Source: Natronobeatus ordinarius
Lineage (GTDB): Archaea; Halobacteriota; Halobacteria; Halobacteriales; Natrialbaceae
Length of the DNA stretch: 64,000 nt
NCBI RefSeq assembly: GCF_024362485.1
Contig: NZ_CP101456.1
Span: forward strand, 3,844,001 to 3,908,000
Direction: 5' to 3'
Shown: positions 9,590-17,269 of the stretch, in pieces
Position numbering within the stretch: the stretch's first letter is position 1
Layout of the letters: the number at the start of each line of letters is the position of its first letter
The notes under the pieces: generated by a model
What the model saw: the letters and a program-made list of their open reading frames with translations, nothing else
Databases searched by the model: none
What the model was told of the DNA's origin: nothing
Made by a program: the position numbers and the translations under genes

Positions 9590-10564
9590 TCAGTTCGGCG
9601 CGAAGACGACGTTCTCGAGGTCGTCGGTGGAGCCCGTCTCCTCGAGGCGGTGGACGTTGGCCGCGACGATGTCGGCGAGCCGGTCCCAGTGTTTCGGGGT
9701 GTGGCCGCCGGTGTGGGGCGTGATGAGGACGTTCTCGAAGTCCCACAGCGGGTGGTCGTGTGGCAGCGGCTCGGGGTCGGTGACGTCGAGGGCGGCGCCG
9801 CGAATGCTGTTGGTCTGGATCGCCGAGACGAGCGCGTCGGTGTCGACGATCGGACCGCGAGCGGTGTTGACCACGACGGCGTGCGGCGGGAGGGTGGCGA
9901 ACGCCGCCTCGTCGATCAGTCCGCGGGTCGTCTCCGTCAGCGGGCAGGCGATCGCGAGGTAGTCGGTCCGAGCGAGGGCGTCGTGGAGGTCGTCCTCGTC
10001 GAAGCCGATCACCTCGTCGGTCGGGCCGCCCTTCTCGGGCGTGTAGCGGACGCCGATCGTCTCGACGTCGAAGCCCTCGAGTCGTTTCACGAGTTCCTGG
10101 CCGATCGAGCCGAGGCCGACGACCGTCACCGTCGAGCCCGTGAGTTCGTACGACTGGAAGTGGCGCCACTCCGGCGTCTGCTTCCGACGCCACCCCTCGT
10201 GGAGCCGCCGGGCGAAGACGAGCATGTTGCCGAGCACTCCTTCGGCGAGTCCCGGCGCGTGGATGCCGCCGGCGTTCGTGACGACTACCTCGCGGTCGGC
10301 CAGCTCGTCCATCGGGAGGTGACCCGTCCCCGAGAACGCGCAGGCGAACAGCTCGAGGTTCTCGGCGCGCGCGAGCAGCTCCTCGTCGATGCGGACCCCG
10401 GTGACGATCGGCGCCTCGGCGACGAGTTCGCGCTCGGCCCGCGGCGTCGGGGCGTGGACGACCTCGTGGTCGGGAAGGCGCTCGCGCAGTGCCTCGGCGT
10501 ACGGTTCGGTCGGCAGTCCTTCGGTTCCTTCACGGAGGACGACGATATCTGGTGTCTCGCTCAT
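9590..10564 (-). CDS. D-isomer-specific 2-hydroxyacid dehydrogenase
   Basis: A 324-residue NAD(P)-dependent dehydrogenase of the 2-hydroxyacid/phosphoglycerate family. It shows the Rossmann motif VVGLGSIGQELVKRL around residue 145, the catalytic Arg segment VVVNTARGPIVDTDAL, an Asp/Glu relay in the DVTDPEPLPHDHPLW block and the His in NVLITPHTGGHTP. The substrate is unknown; glyoxylate, hydroxypyruvate or a keto acid from amino acid breakdown are candidates. It is divergent from the M20 gene across 98 bp containing an island element, and a CTTTATT box lies about 25 nt upstream of its ATG on the minus strand. Confidence 0.85.
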   Translation of the reverse strand: MSETPDIVVLREGTEGLPTEPYAEALRERLPDHEVVHAPTPRAERELVAEAPIVTGVRIDEELLARAENLELFACAFSGTGHLPMDELADREVVVTNAGGIHAPGLAEGVLGNMLVFARRLHEGWRRKQTPEWRHFQSYELTGSTVTVVGLGSIGQELVKRLEGFDVETIGVRYTPEKGGPTDEVIGFDEDDLHDALARTDYLAIACPLTETTRGLIDEAAFATLPPHAVVVNTARGPIVDTDALVSAIQTNSIRGAALDVTDPEPLPHDHPLWDFENVLITPHTGGHTPKHWDRLADIVAANVHRLEETGSTDDLENVVFAPN

Positions 10565-10612
10565 GGGTACCGCCAGCGCCTCCGACGAATAAAGCGTTTG
10601 TATTCGCCTTCA

Positions 10613-10634
10613 ACGGAATCTGTGTACACTTAAG
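10613..10634 (+). promoter_or_regulatory. Island element fused to the promoter of the M20 gene
   Basis: ACGGAATCTGTGTACAC (10613-10629) runs straight into a CTTAAG box at 10629-10634. ATG 10663 would then be leaderless. The same arrangement (element abutting a TTAAG box) recurs at 17224-17245. A weaker partial match, TTTGTATTCG near 10597, lies toward the divergent dehydrogenase gene. Confidence 0.55.
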
Positions 10635-10662
10635 TCGATTCGAGGGCTAGCCCCGTGCAGTC

Positions 10663-11958
10663 ATGTCACGTGCGAGCCGCGATCGGCTGGTCGAGCGCAG
10701 ACGAACGTTCCACCGCTACCCGGAACCGGGCTGGCGGGAGTTCTACACGACCAGCCTGCTCGTCGACGAACTCGAACGGATCGCCGACGCGACGGACGTC
10801 GACCTCGAGCTCGCCGTCGGTCGCGAGGCGATGGATCCGGAAGAACGGATGGCCGTGCCCGACGCGGCCGACCTCGAGCCGTGGTTCGAGCGAGCGCGCG
10901 AGCGCGGCGCGCGACCGGACGTCCTCGAGGCCACCGAGGGCGGTTACACGGGCGCGGTCGCTCGGTTTTCGCGGGGCGACGGGCCGTCGATTGGCCTCCG
11001 GGTGGACGTCGACGCGCTGTTCATCGAGGAGCCTGACGACGAGGATCACCGGCCGGCCGCCGAGGGCTTTCGCTCCGAACACGAGGGACTGATGCACGCC
11101 TGCGGCCACGACGCCCACGTGACTATCGGGCTCGGGACGCTCGAGGCGGTGCTCGAGGGCGAGTTCGAAGGGACGTTCACGGTCTTCTTCCAGCCCGCCG
11201 AGGAACTGGGCGGCGGCGGCAAGCCGATGGCCGAGGGCCCCTACGCCGAGGGACTCGAGTACCTCCTCGCGGTCCACGTCGGGCTCGACCACCCGACGGG
11301 CGAGGTCGTCGCCGGCATCGTCGAGCCGCTGGCGATGTGCCACGTCGACGCGACTTTCGTGGGACAGTCGGCCCACGCGGGCAAGGCCCCGAACGAGGGC
11401 GACAACGCGATCCAGGCGGTCGCCACGGCGGTCCAGAACGCCTACGGGATCCCACGCCACTCGGCTGGAATGACCCGCGTCAACGTCGGCCGGATCGACG
11501 CGGGTACCTCGAGCAACGTGATCGCCGAGCGGGCGCGGGTGGCCGCCGAGGCTCGCGGCGAGACGACCGAACTCATGGCGTACGTGAAAGGTGAGCTCCG
11601 ACGGACGTTCGAGGCGGCAGCCGCCATGCACGGCTGTGAGCTCGAGTTCGAGATCGAGAGCGAGTCACCGCGTGCGGACAGCGACGGAGAACTGGTCGAC
11701 GTGATCGCCGACGTCGCCGCCGACGTCGACGGCGTCGAACGGGTCGTTCCGACGGCGTCGTTCGGCGCGAGCGAGGACGCGACGTTCCTCATGCAGCGCG
11801 TCCAGGACGAGGGTGGCCTCGCTTCGTACCTGATCGTCGGCACCGACCACCCAGACAGCCACCACACGCCGGGGTTCGACGTCGACGAGCGCAGCCTCGA
11901 GCTCGCCGTCGAGACGCTCGCCGACTCGATCGAGCGGATCGCAGCGACGCGGCCGTGA
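10663..11958 (+). CDS. M20 family amidohydrolase, AbgA-like; candidate deacetylase of the island
   Basis: A 431-residue M20D peptidase/aminoacylase. The metal-site motif is MHACGHDAH (Cys147, His149), with the catalytic pair in FFQPAEE (Glu180/181), a dimerisation lid beginning DATFVGQSAHAGKAP, a TRVNVGRIDAGTSSNVI segment and the C-terminal GTDHPDSHHTPGFD. The N-terminal insert with FHRYPEPGWREFYT and a RMAVPD segment resembles E. coli p-aminobenzoyl-glutamate hydrolase subunit A. The family removes acyl or aminoacyl groups from amino acids. Next to a DoeA-like gene it could remove acetate from N-acetyl-diaminobutyrate, a step carried out in bacteria by an unrelated AstE/AspA-fold enzyme (DoeB/EutE). 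That role is inference. Confidence 0.85.
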   Translation: MSRASRDRLVERRRTFHRYPEPGWREFYTTSLLVDELERIADATDVDLELAVGREAMDPEERMAVPDAADLEPWFERARERGARPDVLEATEGGYTGAVARFSRGDGPSIGLRVDVDALFIEEPDDEDHRPAAEGFRSEHEGLMHACGHDAHVTIGLGTLEAVLEGEFEGTFTVFFQPAEELGGGGKPMAEGPYAEGLEYLLAVHVGLDHPTGEVVAGIVEPLAMCHVDATFVGQSAHAGKAPNEGDNAIQAVATAVQNAYGIPRHSAGMTRVNVGRIDAGTSSNVIAERARVAAEARGETTELMAYVKGELRRTFEAAAAMHGCELEFEIESESPRADSDGELVDVIADVAADVDGVERVVPTASFGASEDATFLMQRVQDEGGLASYLIVGTDHPDSHHTPGFDVDERSLELAVETLADSIERIAATRP

Positions 11959-12038
11959 CTGCCCGCTCTCGCGTCATCGTCTGACGCGATCAGGTGGTAT
12001 CCCAAGATATTTGTCACGACGGTCACAACTGGACGACC

Positions 12039-12254
12039 ATGCCCTCCACCATCGTCTTGCAATCCGGCTCCGGCGGTGCTGCGCTGTTCGCCCTGTTCTT
12101 CCTGATCGTCTACCTCGTCCTGGTCGTGTGGACGTACGGGGACGCCGAGAAAAACAGCAGCCATCCGTCGTTCCTCTGGGCGCTCGTCGTCTTCCTCGCC
12201 CCGTTGCTCGGGCTCGTGCTGTACTTCCTGCTCGGCCGAGACCGCGTCGTGTAG
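12039..12254 (+). CDS. Small two-helix membrane protein, PLDc_N type
   Basis: A 71-residue protein with two predicted membrane helices (about 13-31 and 44-62) joined by a WTYGDAEKNSSHPSF loop and ending in LLGRDRVV. This is the layout of the phospholipase D N-terminal (PLDc_N) membrane module, which often occurs alone. ATG 12039 is preferred over an upstream start that would add a polar stretch. Function unknown. Confidence 0.7.
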   Translation: MPSTIVLQSGSGGAALFALFFLIVYLVLVVWTYGDAEKNSSHPSFLWALVVFLAPLLGLVLYFLLGRDRVV

Positions 12255-12333
12255 GCGCCGACTCGAGCGGACCGTGGGCTCCTACCGAGCAGCGATCGAG
12301 CGCGTCCGGTCGGCGTCTCGACCGGTGAACCCC

Positions 12334-12981
12334 CTAGTCCGTGAGTTCCTCGAGTCGCTGCTCGCGCTCGAGGGCGGCCTGGGTGGCCTTCTCGGCGAAC
12401 TCGGCCATCTGCCCTTTGATGTCCTCGCGCATCGGGCCGGCGGAGAACTCGTCTGACTCGGCGAGCAGGCGGACGAACGCCCGCAGTTCCTCGTCGGTGA
12501 CCTCCTCGAACTGGCCGCGCTCGAGTTTGTCGATGACGTCGTCGACGTCGATCTGGCCGACGGGATCGACGTTGAAGTAGACGTTCACCATCCGGTAGTC
12601 CGAACCGGCGAGTTCCTGTTCGGCCTTGTAGACGCCGCGGGCGAGCATGTCCTTGAACGGGGTGGAGTAGCCCATCGTCCCGAGGTGGAGCAGCGCGAGC
12701 ATGTCGGTGATCCCTCGGGTGTAGGCTTCTCGCTCTGCGTCTTCGGGGTCGAACACCGTCTCGCGGTCGCGGTCGTCTAAGTGTTCGAAGATGATGGTGA
12801 AATCGAGAATCGCGTTCCGGATGCGCCGGCGGATCCGGTTTCGTTTCTGTTTCTTCGAGTGCTCCGTGTAGTCGGTCTTCCGGCCGAGCAGGAACTCCCG
12901 GTCGCTCGGGGTGAGGATCCCACGTTCGCGGTCGGGATCGTACGCGAGCAGGTCCTCGGTCTCGTCGTCGTCCATAGTCAT
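12334..12981 (-). CDS. Uncharacterised haloarchaeal protein with an island element at its start
   Basis: A 215-residue soluble acidic protein that I do not recognise by family. Residues 20-55 (GILTPSDREFLLG, then the basic KKQKRNRIRRRIRNAILDF) look like a short helical segment with a positive patch that could contact nucleic acid. The middle (YTRGITDMLALLHLGTMGYSTPFKDMLARGVY) is amphipathic, and the C-terminus is a long charged helix. An island element overlaps its start codon, as at 6444, so it probably belongs to the same regulon and may be the regulator itself. No enzyme motif is visible. Confidence 0.7.
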   Translation of the reverse strand: MTMDDDETEDLLAYDPDRERGILTPSDREFLLGRKTDYTEHSKKQKRNRIRRRIRNAILDFTIIFEHLDDRDRETVFDPEDAEREAYTRGITDMLALLHLGTMGYSTPFKDMLARGVYKAEQELAGSDYRMVNVYFNVDPVGQIDVDDVIDKLERGQFEEVTDEELRAFVRLLAESDEFSAGPMREDIKGQMAEFAEKATQAALEREQRLEELTD

Positions 12982-13000
12982 ACACAGAAACTGTATACGA
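12978..13000 (-). promoter_or_regulatory. Island element, inverted-repeat version, over a start codon
   Basis: On the minus strand ACAGTTTCTGTGTATGA covers 12994-12978 and includes the ATG at 12981. Extended outward the site is an imperfect palindrome with arms CATACACAG and CTGTATACG separated by AAA. An ATTATT box lies about 25-30 nt upstream on the minus strand, which fits a leaderless start. Confidence 0.55.
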
Positions 13001-13059
13001 TACCGAATAATAGTTCCGGATACGGCCGATTCTGTCGGCCGGGCTGAACGTCGAGGCGG

Positions 13060-14703
13060 TCAGTCGTCGTCGCCGGGGACGACGTCACGCTGTGGCGTGT
13101 CCTCGGTCTGACTGCCGATGATCCGTGTCTCGTCCTGAAGCAACACGCGGCCGTGACTCGAGCTGAACTCCTTGACGAGGCCGATCAGGGCGATCAGACA
13201 GACGAAGGCGAACGGCCCGCCGGTGATGACCGCGGCGGACTGGAGCGCCTCGACACCCTCGACGCTGAGGACCATGAGGATCCCGGCGGTCGCGCCGAGC
13301 ATCACGCCCCAGAAGATACGGTTGATGTTCGACGGTTTCGCCTTCCCGCCCGTTGTCATCATCGAGACGGCGAGCGTCGAGGAGTCGGCCGACGTGACGA
13401 AAAAGGAGGTCACGAGGATCATGAACGCGAGCATAAAGACGGTTCCGAACGGGAACGTCTCGAAGAGGATGAAGCCCGCGACGTCGGCGCTGAACTCGGG
13501 GTCACCGAGGAACGTTGCGACGCCGTTGTGCTCGGCCCAGACGGCCGTGCCGCCGACGAAGGTGAACCACGGGATCGTCGCGGCAGAGGTGGCGGCGATG
13601 CCGGTGAACGCGACCTCGCGGACGGACCGACCGCGCGAGATGCGCGCGATGAACAGGCCAGCGAACGGGGCCCACGAGAGCGCCCATGCCCAGTAGAACA
13701 CCGTCCAGGTGTTGGACCACTCCGTGCCGCCCTCGACGCCCGAGCCGGTGAACAGGCTCATCGAGACGAAGTCGGTGAGCATCCCGCCGAACGCCTGCGT
13801 GCCGAGCAACACCAGGAACATCGTCGGCCCGACGATGAACGTTGCCAGCATGAGTGCGACGAACAGGATCATGTTGAAGTTCGAGAGTCGACGGATGCCG
13901 CGATTTACCCCGAGTACCATCGAGAGGGTAAACAGCAGCGTCATTCCGATGACCACGAGGATGATCCCGGTGTCACCGAGATTGATGCCCCACTGATAGT
14001 CGAGCCCCGTGACAAACTGGCTGCCGATGAAGCCGAGCGAGGTGGCGACGCCGCCGATGGTCGCGAAGACGGCGAAGATGTCGACGACCTTCGCGAGCGG
14101 CCCGTCGAGCCGGTCGGCACCGATGAAGGGCGTGAGGATCGAGGAGACGCGCAGCGGCACGTTCTCGTAGTTGTACGCGAAGTAGCCGATCGCGATCCCC
14201 ATGATCGTGAAGACGGCCAGCTGCGGGAGCGCCCAGTGGAAAATCGTCTGCTGGACGGCGAGGGTCATCGCCTCGCTGGTACCGCCCTCGGCCCCGAACA
14301 GCGGCGAGGGGCTATCGTAGTAGAACAACGCCTCGGTAGGTCCCCAGAAGACGACCCCAGCGGCGAACCCTGCCGAGTACAGCATCGCGAAAAACGAGAG
14401 GAAGCTGAACTCCGGCGGATCGTCGCCGAACCTGATGCTTCCCCAGGGCCCGACGATCAGGAAGAGCAAGAAGAGGACGATCAGGAAGACGATCAACAGG
14501 ATCGCCCAGTTGATGTACTCCAGAAACAGCGTGTTTGCGAAGCCGATGGCTCCCCCTTCTCCGTCTTCTCCGACGACCATTTCGGGAGCGAGCAGGTAGG
14601 CTGCGATGAAGGTGAGCGTCAGCCCCGCACCGACGAGGAAGACCACCCAGTCGATCTCCTCGGTGAACCGTCCGACCGCCCCGAGATCGTCCGACTCAGC
14701 CAT
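13060..14703 (-). CDS. BCCT family transporter (betaine/choline/carnitine/ectoine type)
   Basis: A 547-residue secondary transporter with 12 predicted membrane helices. The family signature in TM8 and the following loop is clear: WTVFYWAWALSWAPFAGLFIARISRGRSVREV. TM11 has VTSFFVTSADSSTLAVSMM. The N-terminus is short and the C-terminal tail is acidic (QRDVVPGDDD). BCCT carriers import quaternary amines and related solutes, ectoine included, with Na+ or H+. The substrate here is inferred from the neighbouring ectoine-hydrolase-like gene; betaine or choline remain possible. ATG 14703 is supported by GGAGGTGA about 6 nt upstream. Confidence 0.9.
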   Translation of the reverse strand: MAESDDLGAVGRFTEEIDWVVFLVGAGLTLTFIAAYLLAPEMVVGEDGEGGAIGFANTLFLEYINWAILLIVFLIVLFLLFLIVGPWGSIRFGDDPPEFSFLSFFAMLYSAGFAAGVVFWGPTEALFYYDSPSPLFGAEGGTSEAMTLAVQQTIFHWALPQLAVFTIMGIAIGYFAYNYENVPLRVSSILTPFIGADRLDGPLAKVVDIFAVFATIGGVATSLGFIGSQFVTGLDYQWGINLGDTGIILVVIGMTLLFTLSMVLGVNRGIRRLSNFNMILFVALMLATFIVGPTMFLVLLGTQAFGGMLTDFVSMSLFTGSGVEGGTEWSNTWTVFYWAWALSWAPFAGLFIARISRGRSVREVAFTGIAATSAATIPWFTFVGGTAVWAEHNGVATFLGDPEFSADVAGFILFETFPFGTVFMLAFMILVTSFFVTSADSSTLAVSMMTTGGKAKPSNINRIFWGVMLGATAGILMVLSVEGVEALQSAAVITGGPFAFVCLIALIGLVKEFSSSHGRVLLQDETRIIGSQTEDTPQRDVVPGDDD

Positions 14704-14911
14704 CGATCTCACCTCCTACGTGTCGGTTCCGGCGACGGTTACAGATAACTGTCTCGTACGTGCCCGTGTTCGAACCCGTACCACGACCACCCGATCGATT
14801 CGCCCGGTCTATCCCGAGTTGCCAGCTATTGTTCCCCATGTTGGGAGTCACCACACGGCAGGACCACGCTCAGGAGTATATTAAGAGTTGCTATAACTGT
14901 AGTCGTCGAAA

Positions 14912-14935
14912 ACGGATTCTGTATACAGAAACTGG
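14912..14935 (+). promoter_or_regulatory. Best-conserved island element (perfect palindrome)
   Basis: ACGGATTCTGTATACAG begins at 14912, and its core TTCTGTATACAGAA (14917-14930) is a perfect 14-nt palindrome. This suggests a dimeric binding protein. On the minus strand it lies about 30 nt upstream of the TATA-like box (14884-14877) that could drive the BCCT gene with a leader of about 150 nt. Confidence 0.6.
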
Positions 14936-15126
14936 ATGCCGACGTTCGTTCTTCGTCACCACCAGTAAATCGCCAGACGGCGACGACGCCACGCCCAGTA
15001 GAACCATCCATCGACCGAACGGACTGGTACAATCTCCTCGGTGACGTCGAGTAAGCACCACGCAGTCTTGCGGTTTTGGAACTTCCTGTCGGTCAGTGAT
15101 ACGAGGGGCCACTGACAGGATGGTAC

Positions 15127-15143
15127 ACGGATTCTGTGTATGT
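15127..15143 (+). promoter_or_regulatory. Island element upstream of ridA
   Basis: ACGGATTCTGTGTATGT is identical to the 14912 site over its first 11 bases. It lies about 87 nt upstream of the ridA ATG. The inverted repeat around 15090-15120 lies just before it. Confidence 0.55.
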
Positions 15144-15229
15144 GAAATACGGAAACGCTAACTGTCGGTTCCTCGATGTCGTGCTCGAGCCGAGTCGTCG
15201 AGCACTCGACCCACTCGGCCGTGATCGAC

Positions 15230-15616
15230 ATGAGCGAGCGAACGGAGATTTCGACGAGCGATGCACCGCAAAACGACAACCCGTACTCCCAGGGACGCCG
15301 CGTCGGGGACCACCTCTACGTCTCCGGTTTCGGACCCGTCGACCCCGAGAGCGGCGAGGAACTCGAGGGCGACATCGAGGCACAGACGACGCGCGTTCTC
15401 GAGAACGTCCGCGGCGTCGTCGAGGAAGCCGGCGGCTCGATGGACGACGTCGTGAAGGTGACCGTCTACCTGACCGATCTCGAAGCGTACGATCGGATGA
15501 ACGAGGCGTACGCCGCCGCTTTTTCGGAGCCGTTGCCGACGCGAGTCTGCGTGGAAGTCTCGCGACTTCCCGGCGATGTGGTCGTCGAGATGGACGCGAT
15601 CGCGTACCTGGGCTGA
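15230..15616 (+). CDS. ridA: RidA family enamine/imine deaminase
   Basis: A 128-residue YjgF/RidA protein with the hallmarks NPYSQGRRVGDHLYVSGFGPVDP, a DIEAQTTRVLENV segment, DDVVKVTVYLTDLEAYDRMNEAY, the catalytic Arg in LPTRVCVEVSRLPGD and VEMDAIAYLG. RidA hydrolyses reactive 2-aminoacrylate and 2-iminobutanoate released by PLP-dependent dehydratases. A threonine dehydratase-like gene lies 1.7 kb away in the same island, which makes it a likely partner. ATG 15230 begins the acidic MSERTEISTSDAPQ leader. Confidence 0.9.
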   Translation: MSERTEISTSDAPQNDNPYSQGRRVGDHLYVSGFGPVDPESGEELEGDIEAQTTRVLENVRGVVEEAGGSMDDVVKVTVYLTDLEAYDRMNEAYAAAFSEPLPTRVCVEVSRLPGDVVVEMDAIAYLG

Positions 15617-15653
15617 TCGGCGGCTCGTCGGCGTCCGCGGTCGAACCGGGAGA

Positions 15654-17063
15654 TCAGTTCGTGGCGTGCTCGATCGCGTCGACGAGCACGTCGAGAGCGA
15701 TGTCGGCTAGCTCCCGGGTGAGGACGAGCGGCGGGATGAGCCGCAGGACGTTACTGTGGCGGCCGGCCGTCCAGACGAGGACGCCGTGTTCGAAACAGTA
15801 CTGCTGGATGTCGTCGACGGCGTCGCCGTCGGGTTGGCCGTCTTCGTCGACGAACTCGACGCCGATGAACAGCCCCTTGCCGCGGACGTCGAGGACGCGC
15901 TCGGAGTCCTCACCGGCCTCGCGGAGCCGCCCGCGGATGTGCTCGCCCAGCTCCCGGGCGTGGGCCAGCAGATCGTGTTCCTGGATGTACTCGATGGCTC
16001 GGGTGCCCGCGCGCATCCCGACGACGTGGCCGCGGTAGGTGCCGGCGTGGTCGCCCGGTCCCCAGGTGTCGAGCTCCTCGTGGTACATCGTCGCCGAGAG
16101 CGGAAAGCCGACGCCCCCGAGCGCCTTCGCCGAGGTCATGATGTCCGGGCTGACGCCGTGCCAGTCGCTGGCCCACCACTGGCCGGTCCGGCCGAGCCCG
16201 CTCTGGATCTCGTCGAACATCAGCGGGACGTCGTTGTCGTCGGCGAGATCGCGCAGCCCCTGAAGGAACCCCTCCGGCGGAACGATGATGCCACCTTCGC
16301 CCTGGATCGGTTCGACGAAGATGCCGGCGGGGTTCGCGAGGCCGCCGTAGGGATCCTCGAGAACCGCCTGGACCTCCTCTAAGGCGCGCGCACAGGAGAA
16401 CGAGCCACAGCACTCCGCGGCGGGCCGAGAACAGATCGCTTCCGCGTCGCCCGTCCCCGCGTCGGCAGTCGGCGTCGGATACCGGACGTGGGTCACCTCC
16501 GGAACCAGCGGCGTGTAGTGACCCTTGAACTTCTTGTTCGAGGTGAGCGTCATCGCCCCCGGCGTTGCACCGTGATAGGAGCCCCGGAACGCGATGAGCC
16601 CGTCGCCGCCGGTGTTGTACTTCGCCAGTTTGATCGACGCTTCGACGGCGTCGCTGCCGGTCGGCCCGCCGAAGACGACCCGGTTCTGTCCACGGAGGCC
16701 GCTCGGGGCGATCTCGTCGAGCTTCTCGATTAACTCGAGGCGGGCCTCCGTCGGGAAGTCCACCGTGTGGACGAGTTTCTTCGACTGTTCTTCGACGGCC
16801 TCGAGCACGTACGGGTTGGCGTGGCCGACGTTGAGGACGCCGATGCCGGCGAACATGTCGATGTACGTGTTACCGTCGACGTCCCGGACCGTCGCCCCCT
16901 TTCCCTCCTCGAAGGCGATCGGGATGTCGTTCGGGTACGCGACCGCACTGCTGTCGATCTCGCGTTGTTTCTCGAGTAACCGGCGCGTTTTCGGTCCGGG
17001 TACCGTTTCGACGTCGGGTGCGATCTCGTAGTGGAGTTCCGTAATCGGTGGTCCAGCAACCAT
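15654..17063 (-). CDS. Class III aminotransferase, 2,4-diaminobutyrate type
   Basis: A 469-residue fold type I aminotransferase. The stretch [24 protein letters not shown] is characteristic of the 2,4-diaminobutyrate 4-transaminase/EctB/DoeD group, which carries PTG(S/T)(D/N)AVEAA. Other elements are [43 protein letters not shown] and the PLP Lys313 in TSAKALGG. A Cys cluster, [14 protein letters not shown], lies near residue 210. The predicted reaction is diaminobutyrate plus 2-oxoglutarate to aspartate semialdehyde, the step after deacetylation in ectoine breakdown. 4-Aminobutyrate transaminase is an alternative. ATG 17063 is preferred; a GTG lies three codons upstream. Confidence 0.82.
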   Translation of the reverse strand: MVAGPPITELHYEIAPDVETVPGPKTRRLLEKQREIDSSAVAYPNDIPIAFEEGKGATVRDVDGNTYIDMFAGIGVLNVGHANPYVLEAVEEQSKKLVHTVDFPTEARLELIEKLDEIAPSGLRGQNRVVFGGPTGSDAVEASIKLAKYNTGGDGLIAFRGSYHGATPGAMTLTSNKKFKGHYTPLVPEVTHVRYPTPTADAGTGDAEAICSRPAAECCGSFSCARALEEVQAVLEDPYGGLANPAGIFVEPIQGEGGIIVPPEGFLQGLRDLADDNDVPLMFDEIQSGLGRTGQWWASDWHGVSPDIMTSAKALGGVGFPLSATMYHEELDTWGPGDHAGTYRGHVVGMRAGTRAIEYIQEHDLLAHARELGEHIRGRLREAGEDSERVLDVRGKGLFIGVEFVDEDGQPDGDAVDDIQQYCFEHGVLVWTAGRHSNVLRLIPPLVLTRELADIALDVLVDAIEHATN

Positions 17064-17223
17064 GACGGGCACAAGGGGGACCGTTCACAAATAGCTTGTT
17101 AACAGTTCCTGACTTGTATCTATCAGTAATCGTTTACGAACCGGAACAAACGGCGACGCTCCGAGTCGGCATCGTCGACAGCTGATCGACGAACGGAAGC
17201 ATCTCGATCAGTATTCGATCTCG

Positions 17224-17245
17224 ACGAATACACAATCCGTTTAAG
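17224..17245 (+). promoter_or_regulatory. Island element (inverted) abutting the promoter of the PLP lyase
   Basis: Read on the minus strand, ACGGATTGTGTATTCGT covers 17240-17224. On the plus strand it runs directly into TTTAAG (17240-17245), placed about 25 nt before the leaderless ATG at 17270. The site also lies in the divergent region upstream of the diaminobutyrate-type aminotransferase, so it may serve both genes. Confidence 0.55.
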
Positions 17246-17269
17246 CTATCGTCTCACACTAGCTCGAGT

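Larger units (their letters stand above)
14704..15229. other. Regulatory intergenic region between the transporter and ridA
   Basis: A 526-bp divergent region without a convincing gene. It holds two island elements (14912 and 15127), an AT-rich TATATTAA box at 14877-14884 usable on either strand, and an imperfect inverted repeat near 15090-15120 with arms GTCAGTG and CACTGAC. Its length and content suggest the main control region of the island. Confidence 0.6.

Noticed and set aside
13153-14748. Plus-strand open frame of 531 codons opposite the BCCT transporter
   Set aside because: Its translation is an extremely polar Glu/Asp/Arg mix with no fold; the minus strand encodes a full 12-helix transporter.
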